Assembly: GCF_014697125.1 (NCBI RefSeq)
Contig: NZ_JACJRG010000005.1
Location: 174,286 to 238,285 of the forward strand
Length of the DNA: 64,000 bases
Direction: 5' to 3'
DNA from: Anabaena minutissima FACHB-250
GTDB lineage: Bacteria > Cyanobacteriota > Cyanobacteriia > Cyanobacteriales > Nostocaceae
Part shown: piece after piece, positions 46,292-56,280 of the stretch
How positions within the stretch are numbered: the first letter of the stretch is position 1
How the letters are laid out: each line of letters opens with the position of its first letter
Translations under genes and position numbers: made by a program
Notes under the pieces: generated by a model
Database searches by the model: none
Seen by the model: only the letters and a program-made list of their open reading frames with translations
Told to the model about the DNA's origin: nothing

Positions 46292-47126
46292 TATCGTTCT
46301 CTTGTGGATATTACGGTTATTAGGTTTAATTACAGGTATTATTGTTGTCTTAATTACCACATTCTTATTACTCGAAGCATTGCCGATACTGCGACAGGTA
46401 GGATGGTTGCGTTTTGCCAGCGATCCGTCGTGGCATCCAGTTCAAGAATTTTATAACCTAATGCCAATGCTGTGGGGGAGTCTTTCAGTGACAATCGGTG
46501 CTGTACTGTTTGCTGCACCTCTAGGCATTGGCTCGGCAATATTTTGTCAGTATTATGCACCTCCTTTGATTGGGGGATTGTATCGGCAGTTAATTGAGCT
46601 ACTTGCAGGCATTCCTTCTGTAGTTTACGGGTTCTGGGGTTTGGTTGTCCTTGTACCACTGATTGGTAAATTCCAACCACCAGGAACTAGCCTCCTCGCA
46701 GGAATAGCCATTTTGACATTAATGATTCTGCCGACGATCGCTTTAACCGCAGAGGCAAGTTTTTCTGAAGTCCCAACTGAGTATCTACAGGGTGCAGCCG
46801 CCTTGGGGATTTCTCGTTGGGCAACAATCAGCAGAGTTGTTTTACCTGCGGCTAAATCTGGTTTACTTACTGGTTTGATTCTAGGAACAGGACGCGCCAT
46901 TGGGGAAACAATGGCAGTATTGATGGTTTGTGGCAATGTAGTACAAACACCCACCAGCTTATTTGACCCCGTTCGCACCCTCACTGCCAATATCGCTTTA
47001 GAGATGGCTTACGCCACAGGAAATCACCGTTCAGCATTGTTTTTCAGTGGCTTGTTGCTGATGGTAGCGATCGCCATCTTAGTAGCTATTGCCGAAGCTA
47101 TGAGCAGGAGAAACGTTTATACATGA
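46248..47126 (+). CDS. pstC: PstC-type permease of second Pst system
   Basis: 292 residues from ATG 46248, overlapping pstS by 44 bp; a TTG at 46227 would add seven residues. About six helices; GIPSVVYGFWGLVVLVPLIG, AAALGISRWATISRVVLP and GRAIGETMAVLMVCGN are PstC hallmarks, including the coupling loop. Overlap implies coupled translation. Confidence 0.92.
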   Translation: MTLLKNRILSPSQSDIVLLWILRLLGLITGIIVVLITTFLLLEALPILRQVGWLRFASDPSWHPVQEFYNLMPMLWGSLSVTIGAVLFAAPLGIGSAIFCQYYAPPLIGGLYRQLIELLAGIPSVVYGFWGLVVLVPLIGKFQPPGTSLLAGIAILTLMILPTIALTAEASFSEVPTEYLQGAAALGISRWATISRVVLPAAKSGLLTGLILGTGRAIGETMAVLMVCGNVVQTPTSLFDPVRTLTANIALEMAYATGNHRSALFFSGLLLMVAIAILVAIAEAMSRRNVYT

Positions 47127-47953
47127 AGCTTCCATTACCAACCCTGATCGTTTGGGCGATCGCTCTATTTGTCACCACCTTTTTCTGTTGGATTTTAGGT
47201 GATATCCTCTGGCATGGTGTAGGGCAGCTTGACTGGGAATTTCTGACAACTGCACCGCGAAATGCAGGGCGCGAGGGGGGAATTGCGCCAATTCTGATTT
47301 CTACTTGTCTGATTTTGGGAGTTTGCATAGCGGTTTCTCTTCCCCTTGGTGTTGGGACTGCCGTGCTATTAGCTGAATTTACCACCACGGAAAGTTTGTT
47401 TGGGCGTTTAGTTCGTCGTAGTTTGGATGTGTTGGCAGGAGTACCATCTATTGTTTTTGGCTTATTTGGCAATGCCTTTTTCTCCATTAAGTTGGGATTG
47501 GGCTTTTCGATTTTGTCCGGTGGTTTGACTTTAGCTTGTATGGTATTGCCTATATTGATTCGTTCCACAGAAGCAGGACTTCGGGCTGTTCCAGCTGATT
47601 ATCGATTAGGGGCTGCGGCTTTGGGATTATCACGCACCACCACATTAGGGAAACTCCTATTACCAGCAGCGACACCGGGGTTCGTTGTGGGTTTAGTGCT
47701 GGGAATTGGTAGAGCGATCGCCGAGACAGCCGCACTGATTTTTACCAGTGGTTATGTAGATCGAATGCCAGAGTCATTACTGGATTCTGGGCGATCGCTA
47801 TCAATTCACATTTTCGATTTATCAATGAATGTAGCTGGCGGGGATGGTAACGCCTACGCCTCTGCCTTGGTCTTGTTGACTTTATTATTGCTGGTCAATG
47901 GTATGGCAACTTGGACAGCCCAATTTTGGTTAGCTAGGAGAATTACATCTTGA
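47123..47953 (+). CDS. pstA: PstA-type permease of second Pst system
   Basis: 276 residues. ATG overlaps the pstC stop (ATGA). Helices with the PstA patterns GVPSIVFGLFGNAFFS, AALGLSRTTTLGKLLLP and GRAIAETAALIFTSGYVDRM. It should form the channel with the neighbouring PstC. Confidence 0.92.
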   Translation: MKLPLPTLIVWAIALFVTTFFCWILGDILWHGVGQLDWEFLTTAPRNAGREGGIAPILISTCLILGVCIAVSLPLGVGTAVLLAEFTTTESLFGRLVRRSLDVLAGVPSIVFGLFGNAFFSIKLGLGFSILSGGLTLACMVLPILIRSTEAGLRAVPADYRLGAAALGLSRTTTLGKLLLPAATPGFVVGLVLGIGRAIAETAALIFTSGYVDRMPESLLDSGRSLSIHIFDLSMNVAGGDGNAYASALVLLTLLLLVNGMATWTAQFWLARRITS

Positions 47954-48756
47954 TGAAAAAATCTCAACTTACACAAAATTCTCGATTATCTCTGCCTGCA
48001 ATGCAAACCGAACGGCTGAGTTTGTATTACGGGAAAAAAGCTGCTTTTACAGATGTAACCATACCAATTCAGGCAGGTCAGATTACTGCACTGGTAGGGC
48101 CTTCTGGCTGTGGCAAAACCAGTTTTTTGAGTTGTCTCAATCGCTTAACTGATTTAATACCTAATACCAAAGTTACTGGAAGCATTTGCTTGAATGATTT
48201 AGAAATTCTCAATCAGAGTGTGGATGCGATCGCACTACGTCGGCGTGTGGGTACAATCTTCCAAAAGCCCAATCCTTTCCCCTTCTCAATTTGGAAGAAT
48301 CTAGCATTTCCACTACAAGAACACGGGATCAAAAACCGCGAAAAACTTGATTGGCTAATTGAAAATACACTGCAAGATGTCGGACTGTGGACAGAAGTCA
48401 AGGATAGACTTCATACCTCTGCCTTATCTCTGTCTGGCGGACAAAAGCAGCGTTTGTGTATTGCCCGTGCTTTAGTTCTGCAACCAGAAGTATTACTATT
48501 TGATGAACCCTGTAGTGCGCTCGATCCAATTTCTAGTGGGGTAGTTGAGGATTTAATTGCTAGTCTGCAAGGACGTTACACAGTGGTAATCGTCACCCAC
48601 AACCTCGCTCAAGCTAGACGCATTGGCGATTACGCTGCCTTGTTTTGGGTACAAGCAGAAGTTGGAAGATTAATCGAGTATGGTACAGTAGAGCAGATTT
48701 TTACAGCACCGCAGCAAGATTTGACGGCTGCCTATGTAAATGGTATTCGCGGGTAG
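47953..48756 (+). CDS. pstB: PstB-type ATPase of second Pst system
   Basis: 267 residues. ATG overlaps the pstA stop by one base (TGATG). Walker A GPSGCGKTSFL, Q-loop IFQKPNPFPFS, signature [17 protein letters not shown], Walker [13 protein letters not shown] and H-loop VTHNLAQ are complete, unlike the diverged copy at 8435. The serine usual after KT-type Walker A is kept (GCGKTSF). Last gene of the arsR-pstSCAB operon. Confidence 0.93.
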   Translation: MKKSQLTQNSRLSLPAMQTERLSLYYGKKAAFTDVTIPIQAGQITALVGPSGCGKTSFLSCLNRLTDLIPNTKVTGSICLNDLEILNQSVDAIALRRRVGTIFQKPNPFPFSIWKNLAFPLQEHGIKNREKLDWLIENTLQDVGLWTEVKDRLHTSALSLSGGQKQRLCIARALVLQPEVLLFDEPCSALDPISSGVVEDLIASLQGRYTVVIVTHNLAQARRIGDYAALFWVQAEVGRLIEYGTVEQIFTAPQQDLTAAYVNGIRG

Positions 48757-48827
48757 TGAGCTATTACACAGCTAAATTTTATTGGTTCTGGAAATACTGT
48801 TGCCAGCTTTTCTATTTCCCAAAATAA

Positions 48828-50168
48828 TCATTTGAAAATTAAATCCAAACGTTGCTGACTAGCTTGCAATGCTTCTTTAGGGGAACTTTGACCCAGCACA
48901 ACAGCTTCAACTGCTCTACCTATGCTATCTGAGATGCGATTATAACCAGGGAAAATAGGACGACTACGCCCGTATTTTGCCTGTTCTAAAAATACCTTAA
49001 CTTGTGGTAATCTCTGCACAAATTCTTGATATTTTGCACTTTCACGGGACTTTAAATTAATAGGTAAATAACCTGCTGCCAATGCGATTTCTGTTTGAAA
49101 CTCTTCACTCATCGTATATTCAGCAAACTTAAATGCAGCTTTTTGGCGTTCTGGTGTTGTCTTAAAAAAGAAGAGATTTTCGCCGCCAATACTAGTAGCT
49201 GGATTTTGATTCACAGGTAGCGGAAATACACCAAAGTCAATATCAGTTGTTTGCAATTGTCCTAAATTCCAAGGGCCATTGATTTGCATTGCGACTTTTC
49301 CCGACAGTAAGGGATCTGTCTCATAACCCCGTTCCGGGCCAGATAGCATTGTCGAACCATCTTCGACTAGATTACGCCAAAATTGCAACGCTGCGATCGC
49401 GCCTGGATTTTCCGGTAACATCACACCTGCTGCACTGTGTCCATCCCCACTCACCAATTCGCCGCCACCACTCCACATAAATGGTAGCCAAGTAAACACC
49501 GTAAATTCTCCCTTCCCCAAAGGCAGAAACATTCCATACTGGTCTATTTGTCCATCACCATCAATATCACGAGTTAATTGCTTGGCAACTTGGCGAAACT
49601 CATCCCAAGTGCGGGGTATGGCTTTGATACCTGCGGCTTTAAATAAACTCGGACGGTAAAAAATGCCCACATTATTCGTAGCAAAGGGAACTGACCAAAG
49701 TTTGCCTTGGTATTCCATTGATGAATATAGAGTTGGGTCAATTTCGTCTTTGATTGGTGATTTGGACAACATCTCATCTACAGAAATCAATGCACCCAGT
49801 TCTACTAATTGACCTGTGATAGTCGGGTTAAACCACAATAAATCAGGTGGTGCATTACCGACAACAGCCGCCAAAATCTTCGGCATTTGCTGATCTTGCT
49901 GTCCCACATACAGCGACTCTACCTGAATATTGGGGTGAGTTTGGTTAAATTTATCTACCAGTCTTTGCAATACATCTCGGTTAGCCGGCGGATTTACCCC
50001 ATGCCAAAAAGTGATGTGTGTAACTTGACTCGCTTCCACTCCAGACCGTATAGCCTGACATCCGCTTACAGCTAGTATCCCTATCAGCATTAACAACAGC
50101 ACACGATGAAGCTTATACTGCAACCTTCTTCTTACTTTGGATGTGCGAGGAGGGGAAAAAAACCGCAT
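48828..50168 (-). CDS. Extracellular solute-binding lipoprotein, sugar type (family 1)
   Basis: 446 residues. A basic N-terminus and lipobox (LAVSGC) make it a lipoprotein. ITFWHGVNPPANRDVLQRLV, FNQTHPNIQVESLYVGQQD, PDLLWFNPT and VAMQINGPWNLGQL are typical of maltose/glycerol-phosphate/sugar ABC binding proteins. No permease or ATPase gene lies next to it here, so the partners are elsewhere. It is convergent with the pst operon. Confidence 0.88.
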   Translation of the reverse strand: MRFFSPPRTSKVRRRLQYKLHRVLLLMLIGILAVSGCQAIRSGVEASQVTHITFWHGVNPPANRDVLQRLVDKFNQTHPNIQVESLYVGQQDQQMPKILAAVVGNAPPDLLWFNPTITGQLVELGALISVDEMLSKSPIKDEIDPTLYSSMEYQGKLWSVPFATNNVGIFYRPSLFKAAGIKAIPRTWDEFRQVAKQLTRDIDGDGQIDQYGMFLPLGKGEFTVFTWLPFMWSGGGELVSGDGHSAAGVMLPENPGAIAALQFWRNLVEDGSTMLSGPERGYETDPLLSGKVAMQINGPWNLGQLQTTDIDFGVFPLPVNQNPATSIGGENLFFFKTTPERQKAAFKFAEYTMSEEFQTEIALAAGYLPINLKSRESAKYQEFVQRLPQVKVFLEQAKYGRSRPIFPGYNRISDSIGRAVEAVVLGQSSPKEALQASQQRLDLIFK

Positions 50169-50330
50169 AGGAGACTAATTCGTAATTCTCTACAAAAAGA
50201 CTACGCCCATATGGGGACAAATCCCAATACCCTTAAGGCTAATCTTTTTCCCCAGGCCCTAATATTTGCCTTTGCATCTTGACAGAAGCTATGTATATCC
50301 TATTGGAGAGTGCAGAAATAATTTCAGCTT

Positions 50331-51089
50331 ATGGCAGGTCATAGTAAATGGGCAAATATTAAACGCCAAAAGGCAGTAGTTGATGCTAAAAAAGGGAAAA
50401 CTTTTACACAGTTATCCAGAGCAATTATTGTGGCTGCGAGAAACGGTGTCCCAGACCCAGCAGGGAATTTTCAACTACGTACAGCTATTGACAAAGCTAA
50501 AATTGCGGGTATTCCTAATGACAATATTGAAAGAGCGATCGCTAAAGGTGCAGGTACATTTAGCGGCGATAATCATACCTTAGAAGAGATTCGCTACGAA
50601 GGTTATGGCCCCGGTGGTGTAGCAATTTTAATCGAAGCTCTCACCGATAACCGCAATCGCACGGCGGCTGATTTGCGGGTAGCTTTTAGTAAAAATGGCG
50701 GTAACTTGGGTGAAACTGGCTGTGTTAGCTGGATGTTTGACCAAAAGGGTGTATGTATAGTCCAAAGTGTTGTGGATGAAGACCAGTTGTTAGAAGCATC
50801 TCTAGAAGGTGGTGCTGAATCTTACGAAATGACCGAGGAAGACACAGCAGAGGTATTTACTGAAGTAGCCAATTTAGAAATCCTTAACCAAAGCCTCAAA
50901 GAACAAGGCTTGACAGTTACTGAAGTGGAATTACGTTGGATTCCCAGCAATAATATAGAAGTGACAGAACCAGACCAAGCGCGATCGCTCCTCAAGTTAA
51001 TTGATACTCTAGAAAGTCTCGATGATGTCCAAAATGTCACCTCTAACTTTGATATGTCAGAGCAATTATTAGCTGTCAGTATGGCTTAG
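50331..51089 (+). CDS. YebC/PmpR-family protein
   Basis: 252 residues. [20 protein letters not shown] is the invariant start; [19 protein letters not shown] and [19 protein letters not shown] follow. Recently, members of the family were found to help ribosomes through proline stretches; others act as transcription regulators. Two-and-a-half-domain alpha/beta protein; normal length. Confidence 0.94.
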   Translation: MAGHSKWANIKRQKAVVDAKKGKTFTQLSRAIIVAARNGVPDPAGNFQLRTAIDKAKIAGIPNDNIERAIAKGAGTFSGDNHTLEEIRYEGYGPGGVAILIEALTDNRNRTAADLRVAFSKNGGNLGETGCVSWMFDQKGVCIVQSVVDEDQLLEASLEGGAESYEMTEEDTAEVFTEVANLEILNQSLKEQGLTVTEVELRWIPSNNIEVTEPDQARSLLKLIDTLESLDDVQNVTSNFDMSEQLLAVSMA

Positions 51090-51124
51090 TAATTAATTCA
51101 TCCCTCCCGGATTTATCTGTGGGG

Positions 51125-51244
51125 TAATTAATTTTGAATTTTGTAGGCTTGCCTTTCCTACGGAAAGCGACGTGTTGGCGTTAGCCTCTCGTAGAGAACC
51201 CGGAGGGTATTTTGAATTTTGAATTTGGAGCGTAGCGACGTGAC
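51125..51244. repeat. Composite dispersed repeat before the Uma2 gene
   Basis: Contains TTTTGAATTTTG units, ACGGAAAGCGACGTG, TAGCCTCTCGTAGAGAACCC and finally TTTTGAATTTGGAGCGTAGC with GACGTGAC, the same end as the copy before pstB (6567-6598). It supplies GGAG and the likely GTG start of the next gene. Confidence 0.6.
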
Positions 51245-51845
51245 TCATGCACCATCAAAACTTCTCACTTTCGAGGATTTTCTTGCTCAATACCGCGACA
51301 ATCCCCGCTACGAATTGTCTGACGGAGAACTAGTTGATATGGAACCCACAGGCCCCCACGAAACCGTTAGTGGTAAACTAGCGACCAAAATCGGTATTGC
51401 CATTACCAACGCACAACTCCCTTGGTTTATTCCTAGGACTTGCCTGATTCGCCCCTTTGCTGATGGTATGACTGCCCGTAGACCAGACATTATTGTGCTG
51501 GATGAAACTGTTCTCCCCAGTGAACCCCTTTGGGAGCAAGAACCTATAATTACCCTTGGTCGCTCGGTTAAACTAGTGGTCGAGGTTGTTAGCAGCAACT
51601 GGGAAACTGATTATGCTCGTAAAGTTGAAGAATATGCCCTTTTAGGCATCCTTGAATACTGGATTGCCGACTATCGAGGACTGGGCGGAGTTGCTTTCAT
51701 TGGTAGACCCAAACAGCCCACTTTCACAGTTTGCCAGTTGAGTGGTGATGATTATAACCAGCAGCAGTACCGTCTGGGTGAAGCGATCGCTTCTAGTATC
51801 TTGCCAAATCTGCAACTGCGACTGGATGAAATCCTACCTCGTTAA
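51240..51845 (+). CDS. Uma2-family (DUF820) nuclease-fold protein
   Basis: 201 residues from GTG 51240. FEDFLAQYRDNPRYELSDGE, RRPDIIVLDE, VKLVVEVVSSNWETDYARKV and YWIADYRG form the PD-(D/E)xK-like core common in cyanobacterial multi-copy Uma2 genes; Asp and Glu-x-Val positions are kept. Function is unknown; many such genes are mobile. GGAG lies nine bases before the GTG, inside a dispersed repeat. Confidence 0.86.
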   Translation: MTHAPSKLLTFEDFLAQYRDNPRYELSDGELVDMEPTGPHETVSGKLATKIGIAITNAQLPWFIPRTCLIRPFADGMTARRPDIIVLDETVLPSEPLWEQEPIITLGRSVKLVVEVVSSNWETDYARKVEEYALLGILEYWIADYRGLGGVAFIGRPKQPTFTVCQLSGDDYNQQQYRLGEAIASSILPNLQLRLDEILPR

Positions 51846-51874
51846 ACAGAATCGTTACACAAGTCCCTAAACAC

Positions 51875-52366
51875 CTATTTTTCCTGCACAGTCAAAGTGT
51901 AATCGTACTTAACTCCAGCTTTGAATGCACCCACCCAAATCTTATAAACTCCAGTTTTCCATTGCTCATCGTCGATACTAGCATCCTTACTCTTACCAGT
52001 ATCATCACCACAACGAATAGTCTTATCGTCTGGCCCCTTAATTAATAAAGTAGTATCGTTACCTCTACTGTTGACCAGGACTTTCAAACGGGAAAAATCT
52101 TTTTCTAGAACCATGATGTGATCTGGTTTAGGATCAGCAAAACCAATACAGATATTTCTATTGCGATCGCGGTTACTGATCGTTGACAAAGAGAAAGAAC
52201 CGCCAGTAAAACCAGTAAATTTTGCCTTTGCAGCTTCAAATCCTGGTAATAAGTTGAATTTACCGAAATTTGGCATTTCTGCAATGACGGGGGAAGCAAT
52301 CAGAGCAGCAGACAAAGCTATAAGCCACCCGCCACGAAAATTCAACCAAGGGCGATAATTTTTCAT
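51875..52366 (-). CDS. Secreted protein of unknown function
   Basis: 163 residues. Signal peptide GWLIALSAALIASPVIA, cleaved before EMPNFG. The mature part is small and beta-rich (LKVLVNSRGNDTTLLIKGPD, TGVYKIWVGAFKAGVKYDYT), resembling pre-peptidase C-terminal (PPC) type domains of extracellular proteins. CIGFADP and IRCGDD supply a possible disulfide pair. Role unknown. Confidence 0.75.
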   Translation of the reverse strand: MKNYRPWLNFRGGWLIALSAALIASPVIAEMPNFGKFNLLPGFEAAKAKFTGFTGGSFSLSTISNRDRNRNICIGFADPKPDHIMVLEKDFSRLKVLVNSRGNDTTLLIKGPDDKTIRCGDDTGKSKDASIDDEQWKTGVYKIWVGAFKAGVKYDYTLTVQEK

Positions 52367-52574
52367 ATTAACCTGCCAAATATGCTTTTATAAGAATAAG
52401 GATATATACATATTCTAAGTAAAAAATTTCGGTTAAATAGCATAAAATTGTGACACATTTTTATGTGCCACAATTGTTATTTTTGACAGAATTGTAAAAT
52501 TAAATCATGCTCCAGAATTAATTGTTTATAGATGGTACTCTTGCAGTTATCTTCTTCATCTAAGTATAGACTTA

Positions 52575-54239
52575 CTAGGAACGAAGTTCCAGAAAGGCCG
52601 CACCTTTGAGAGTTCCTGTGTCACTACCATAACTGCTGAAGGTGAGCGATCGCAGTTGGTCAAAAAATGGTTTACCAAGGACTTCTAAGAGCTTAAGAAT
52701 AGGTAACTGCCGCTCTAACAAATCGTGACTTTTATTCCAGTCAAGATACACATAACCTTGGTTTGGTTCAGGAATCGCCGCAACACTATTTTGGAAATTA
52801 CGGTTTTTCATGAAAGAATTATCTTTATTCGTAAAAACTTCATTCATGGTTTCTAAGTCAGAAGTGAAGACTTCATAATTTCCCAAGGTTGTATGTAAAC
52901 CTTTAACGTTAGCTTCCACGGTGAATGAGGGTCTATCTTGAGCATCAGATTTTTTAGTAGCAGCAATTAATTCTGTCCAAGCGGCGACTTTTTGCTGATC
53001 CAAACTCAGCGAATTAGTGTTGAGTCCTTGAGAGGAGGCGATCGCATCTAACCGCGCAATCCCTTCTGGAAGACTGTCTTGTTTTTCCGCTATAAAAATC
53101 CAGCCAGGAGCAGTTTTGCCAGCACGGGGTATGAGTCCTAGCGCATATTCCCCTTGTACCCAGCTAAATACATCCTGTGTCAAGTTAATACCCGAAGCTT
53201 TTTGGATGGCTAGTAAAGGTTGCTCTAACCGAGAAATCACATCTGTTCCTGAACCAGAGATGGCTGTTTTGGCTTGTGTCCATAGTTTGGCTAAATTGCT
53301 GTCACCCAAATTATTTAAATGAGAGCCAGAAATTACCAAGCCTGCGGATGTGGGAATGTATTGCAACGCGCCCACAGGTTGAGACAATGGGGTAGATGGA
53401 GGTGTAACTTCCGAGGTAGTGAAAAAACTAGTTTCTGCTAACAGTCCTTTGGGGTTTAATGCCAGAGATGTAATTTGACTATCGTAAATTGGTTCTGGTA
53501 GTTCTAACCCTTGCCATTGCGCCAAGGTGGGAAGATTGAAGAAAGTCACCGCCACAGAACCTTTTGGCAGTTGTTCGATCGCTTTTTGGTATTGGGGAGA
53601 ACTAGTCAAACTCAAATCAGGTGCTTGGACATTATTAATTGCATCCCGCAGCACTCTAGCATCATTGGCAAACAAAACAAACTGATCCACCACCGCACTA
53701 GCTAAGGGTTCTAGCTTTGGTTGTGCATCGTCATAAATGAGCTTTGCACCGTTATATTCCTCCGTTGTAAGGTTTGCTCCCGCTAACACTCGCTTGGAGA
53801 ATAACAACTGTACAAACTCGCTACTTTTTGCTGGCTTCTCCGTAGCTAGAGCCATCAGATACCCTGGTTGCTTGCCATTTTCAGGATCGCGGTCAATATC
53901 TAGAGTGGTGACAGCCAGTGTAATTTCGTTTCCTAGCCAGGGTTGAATATCTTGGCGATAATCTAGACCACTCTGAGCCAATAAACTGGTTTTGAGCTTA
54001 GATATTTCTCCCGCACTTTCCAAAGCCTGCAATCGGTCGGGATTTACTAGTAATGACACCGTAACAGGTGCAAGTTTAGACACGAATATAGCAGCACCAG
54101 ATTGAGAAGTAGAAGCAATCAGGCTTACCGGACTTTTAGCAAAAAACCAGTAACCAGCTGCGATCGCCATAATTACCAGTGCGATCGCACCAGCTACAAT
54201 AAAACCAGAGAATGAACGTTGTGTATTTACAGTAGACAT
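52575..54239 (-). CDS. DUF3352-domain protein, membrane-anchored
   Basis: 554 residues from ATG 54239 (a GTG three codons earlier is less likely). One N-terminal helix (FIVAGAIALVIMAIAAGYWF) and a large extracytoplasmic part: FVSKLAPVTVSLLVNPDRLQ, QDIQPWLGNEITLAVTTLDI, GYLMALATEKPAKSSEFVQL and the C-terminal QGYVYLDWNKSHDLLERQLP, the pattern of DUF3352. Widespread in cyanobacteria, unknown function, probably in periplasm. Confidence 0.82.
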   Translation of the reverse strand: MSTVNTQRSFSGFIVAGAIALVIMAIAAGYWFFAKSPVSLIASTSQSGAAIFVSKLAPVTVSLLVNPDRLQALESAGEISKLKTSLLAQSGLDYRQDIQPWLGNEITLAVTTLDIDRDPENGKQPGYLMALATEKPAKSSEFVQLLFSKRVLAGANLTTEEYNGAKLIYDDAQPKLEPLASAVVDQFVLFANDARVLRDAINNVQAPDLSLTSSPQYQKAIEQLPKGSVAVTFFNLPTLAQWQGLELPEPIYDSQITSLALNPKGLLAETSFFTTSEVTPPSTPLSQPVGALQYIPTSAGLVISGSHLNNLGDSNLAKLWTQAKTAISGSGTDVISRLEQPLLAIQKASGINLTQDVFSWVQGEYALGLIPRAGKTAPGWIFIAEKQDSLPEGIARLDAIASSQGLNTNSLSLDQQKVAAWTELIAATKKSDAQDRPSFTVEANVKGLHTTLGNYEVFTSDLETMNEVFTNKDNSFMKNRNFQNSVAAIPEPNQGYVYLDWNKSHDLLERQLPILKLLEVLGKPFFDQLRSLTFSSYGSDTGTLKGAAFLELRS

Positions 54240-54310
54240 ATCTAGCACAAAGGTTTACATAATTGGGCATGGAGTATTGGGTAATGGAGTCACTCTCCCC
54301 CTTATCTCGC

Positions 54311-54368
54311 TACTCAGCACTCATTACTCATTACTCATTACTCATTACTCATTACTCAGCACTCCCTA
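54311..54368. repeat. ATTACTC heptad tandem repeat
   Basis: About five units of ATTACTC with flanking CAGCACTC. Short tandem heptads of this class are typical of Nostocales spacers; it is not a CRISPR array, since there are no spacers. Confidence 0.75.
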
Positions 54369-54428
54369 CTCCCCAGTCATCACATTTTCTGTCAACATGA
54401 ATAATATAGGATTGTTTACAAAAACGAC

Positions 54429-54788
54429 ATGACAGGGAATATTTCGGGTCAACCCATAACTCAAGTTAGTGTAGAAGAACTCGCACAACGTCTTGCTAAT
54501 AATGATGCAAGTATTCAGTTAGTAGATGTACGTGAACCACAAGAATTAGCACTCGCAAAAATTGACGGTTTTGTTAATTTACCACTGAGTGAATTTACCC
54601 AGTGGTCAGAGAAAATTCCCATCATATTGAATCCTGATACTGAAACCTTAGTGCTATGTCATCATGGCATCCGTTCCGCCCAAATGTGCCAGTGGTTAGT
54701 TGTTCAGGGTTTTACAAATGTGAAAAATATTTCGGGTGGGATTGATGCTTATTCAATCCTAGTTGACAGTTCTATTCCCCAGTATTGA
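54429..54788 (+). CDS. Rhodanese-domain protein
   Basis: 119 residues, a single rhodanese domain: IQLVDVREPQELALAKIDGF, NLPLSEF and the active-site loop LVLCHHGIRSAQMC with the catalytic cysteine first in CHHGIRS. Single-domain rhodaneses carry sulfane sulfur; the exact acceptor is unknown. The second cysteine (QMC) might add redox function. Confidence 0.9.
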   Translation: MTGNISGQPITQVSVEELAQRLANNDASIQLVDVREPQELALAKIDGFVNLPLSEFTQWSEKIPIILNPDTETLVLCHHGIRSAQMCQWLVVQGFTNVKNISGGIDAYSILVDSSIPQY

Positions 54789-55170
54789 GCAGGGGAGCAG
54801 GGAAGCAGTGGGGACAAGGCAGGTAGTCCCTCAATGCTTTTTAATTTTGACCCTTCACTTCGTTCGAGGGCAAGATTTTGAATTTTGAATTAAATCGCCC
54901 CATGCCCGGAAAAATACGTATCTAAAAATACAATTTACTTGATGAATCTATAGAATAATACTGAAAAAGATAAATAATAGTTGGAATTAAAAGTTTTCGA
55001 CATAAAAATGTGCTAGACCAATAGCAACTGAATACTTTCACGTTATCTACTAAAATAGAATTAAATATTTATTTCGCTAATTTAATTAGTCAATCTTAAA
55101 TTTTTAGTATTCAAATTCAAAAACTTTTTTAAAGCTTGAATAAAATTTGCTCTCAGTCAAACATACTCTT
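54789..55170. other. Gap upstream of hrcA
   Basis: 382 bp without a gene. It holds purine-rich GGGGAGCAGGGAAGCAG-type repeats, TTTTGAATTTTGAATT units and an AT-rich promoter region. I see no CIRCE operator (TTAGCACTC-N9-GAGTGCTAA). Confidence 0.5.
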
Positions 55171-56268
55171 ATGCAAGTCCAGTTGACAAATCGACAACAG
55201 CATATACTTTGGGCAACGGTACGTCATTACATAGCTACAGCAGAGCCTGTGGGGTCAAAAGCTTTGGTCGATGAGTATGACCTGGGCGTTAGTTCAGCCA
55301 CAATTCGGAATGTGATGGGTGTCCTAGAAAAATCGGGGTTACTTTACCAACCACATACCTCGGCTGGGAGAGTACCGTCTGACTCCGGTTATCGCATCTA
55401 TGTTGACCAGCTAATTACACCCTCTCTGCGGGACACGATGCGAACGGATACTTTAACTAAAGATGTAGAACAAGCTTTACAACAGCGTCTCCAGTGGGAA
55501 GACTGGAGTATGGAAATACTTTTACAAGGAGCAGCACAGATTTTAGCTAGCTTGAGTGGGTGTATTAGCTTGATTACCATGCCCCAAACCCACACAGTAG
55601 TTGTGCGACATCTGCAATTAATGCAGATAGAAGCAGGACGAATCATGCTGATTTTGGTAACGGATGGTTATGAAACCCATTCCAAGCTGATGGATTTACC
55701 CCCAACCAGAACAGAAACAAAACCCGACTCAGAAGTAATTGATCGGGAGTTGCAGATTGTTTCTAACTTCTTGAATAGCCACTTGCGGGGGCAAAGTCTG
55801 CTAGAAATCAGCAACCTAGACTGGAGTAAGTTAGATCGGGAATTTCAACTTTATGGGGAATTCTTAAAAGATTCTGTCGCTGAATTAGCGCGGCGGACTC
55901 TTGCACCAACTGCTACTCAAATTATGGTGCGGGGTGTGGCGGAAGTTTTGCGTCAGCCGGAATTTTCCGAACTCCAGCAAGTGCAAACAATTCTCCACCT
56001 GCTGGAAGAAGAACAAGAACAACTATGGCGATTAATCTTTGAAGAACCAGAGGGAGAAGAAAGCACCAAATCAAAGGTAACAGTGCGGATTGGCGCAGAA
56101 AACCCTCTAGAACCAATTCGCACTTGTACCTTAATCTCTTCTACCTATCGCCGGGGTGCAGTCCCATTAGGGAGTGTAGGAGTTTTAGGGCCAACACGCC
56201 TAGATTACGAAAGTGCGATCGCAGTTGTTACTGCTGCTGCTGATTATCTCTCAGAAGCCTTCAGTTAA
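55171..56268 (+). CDS. hrcA: Heat-inducible transcription repressor HrcA
   Basis: 365 residues from ATG 55171; a TTG at 55147 is unlikely. The N-terminal winged helix ([59 protein letters not shown]) is diagnostic; the C-terminal part has a GAF-like fold. It represses groE genes at CIRCE sites and is inactivated by heat or low GroEL. Neither groE nor CIRCE lies in this window. Confidence 0.94.
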   Translation: MQVQLTNRQQHILWATVRHYIATAEPVGSKALVDEYDLGVSSATIRNVMGVLEKSGLLYQPHTSAGRVPSDSGYRIYVDQLITPSLRDTMRTDTLTKDVEQALQQRLQWEDWSMEILLQGAAQILASLSGCISLITMPQTHTVVVRHLQLMQIEAGRIMLILVTDGYETHSKLMDLPPTRTETKPDSEVIDRELQIVSNFLNSHLRGQSLLEISNLDWSKLDREFQLYGEFLKDSVAELARRTLAPTATQIMVRGVAEVLRQPEFSELQQVQTILHLLEEEQEQLWRLIFEEPEGEESTKSKVTVRIGAENPLEPIRTCTLISSTYRRGAVPLGSVGVLGPTRLDYESAIAVVTAAADYLSEAFS

Positions 56269-56280
56269 TCACATCAAATC

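Noticed and set aside
54311..54368. CRISPR or iteron origin
   Set aside because: Perfect ATTACTC heptads with no spacers; no replication gene. It is a common Nostocales short tandem repeat.
55000..55170. CIRCE operator for autoregulation of hrcA
   Set aside because: No TTAGCACTC or GAGTGCTAA half-site is seen upstream of hrcA.
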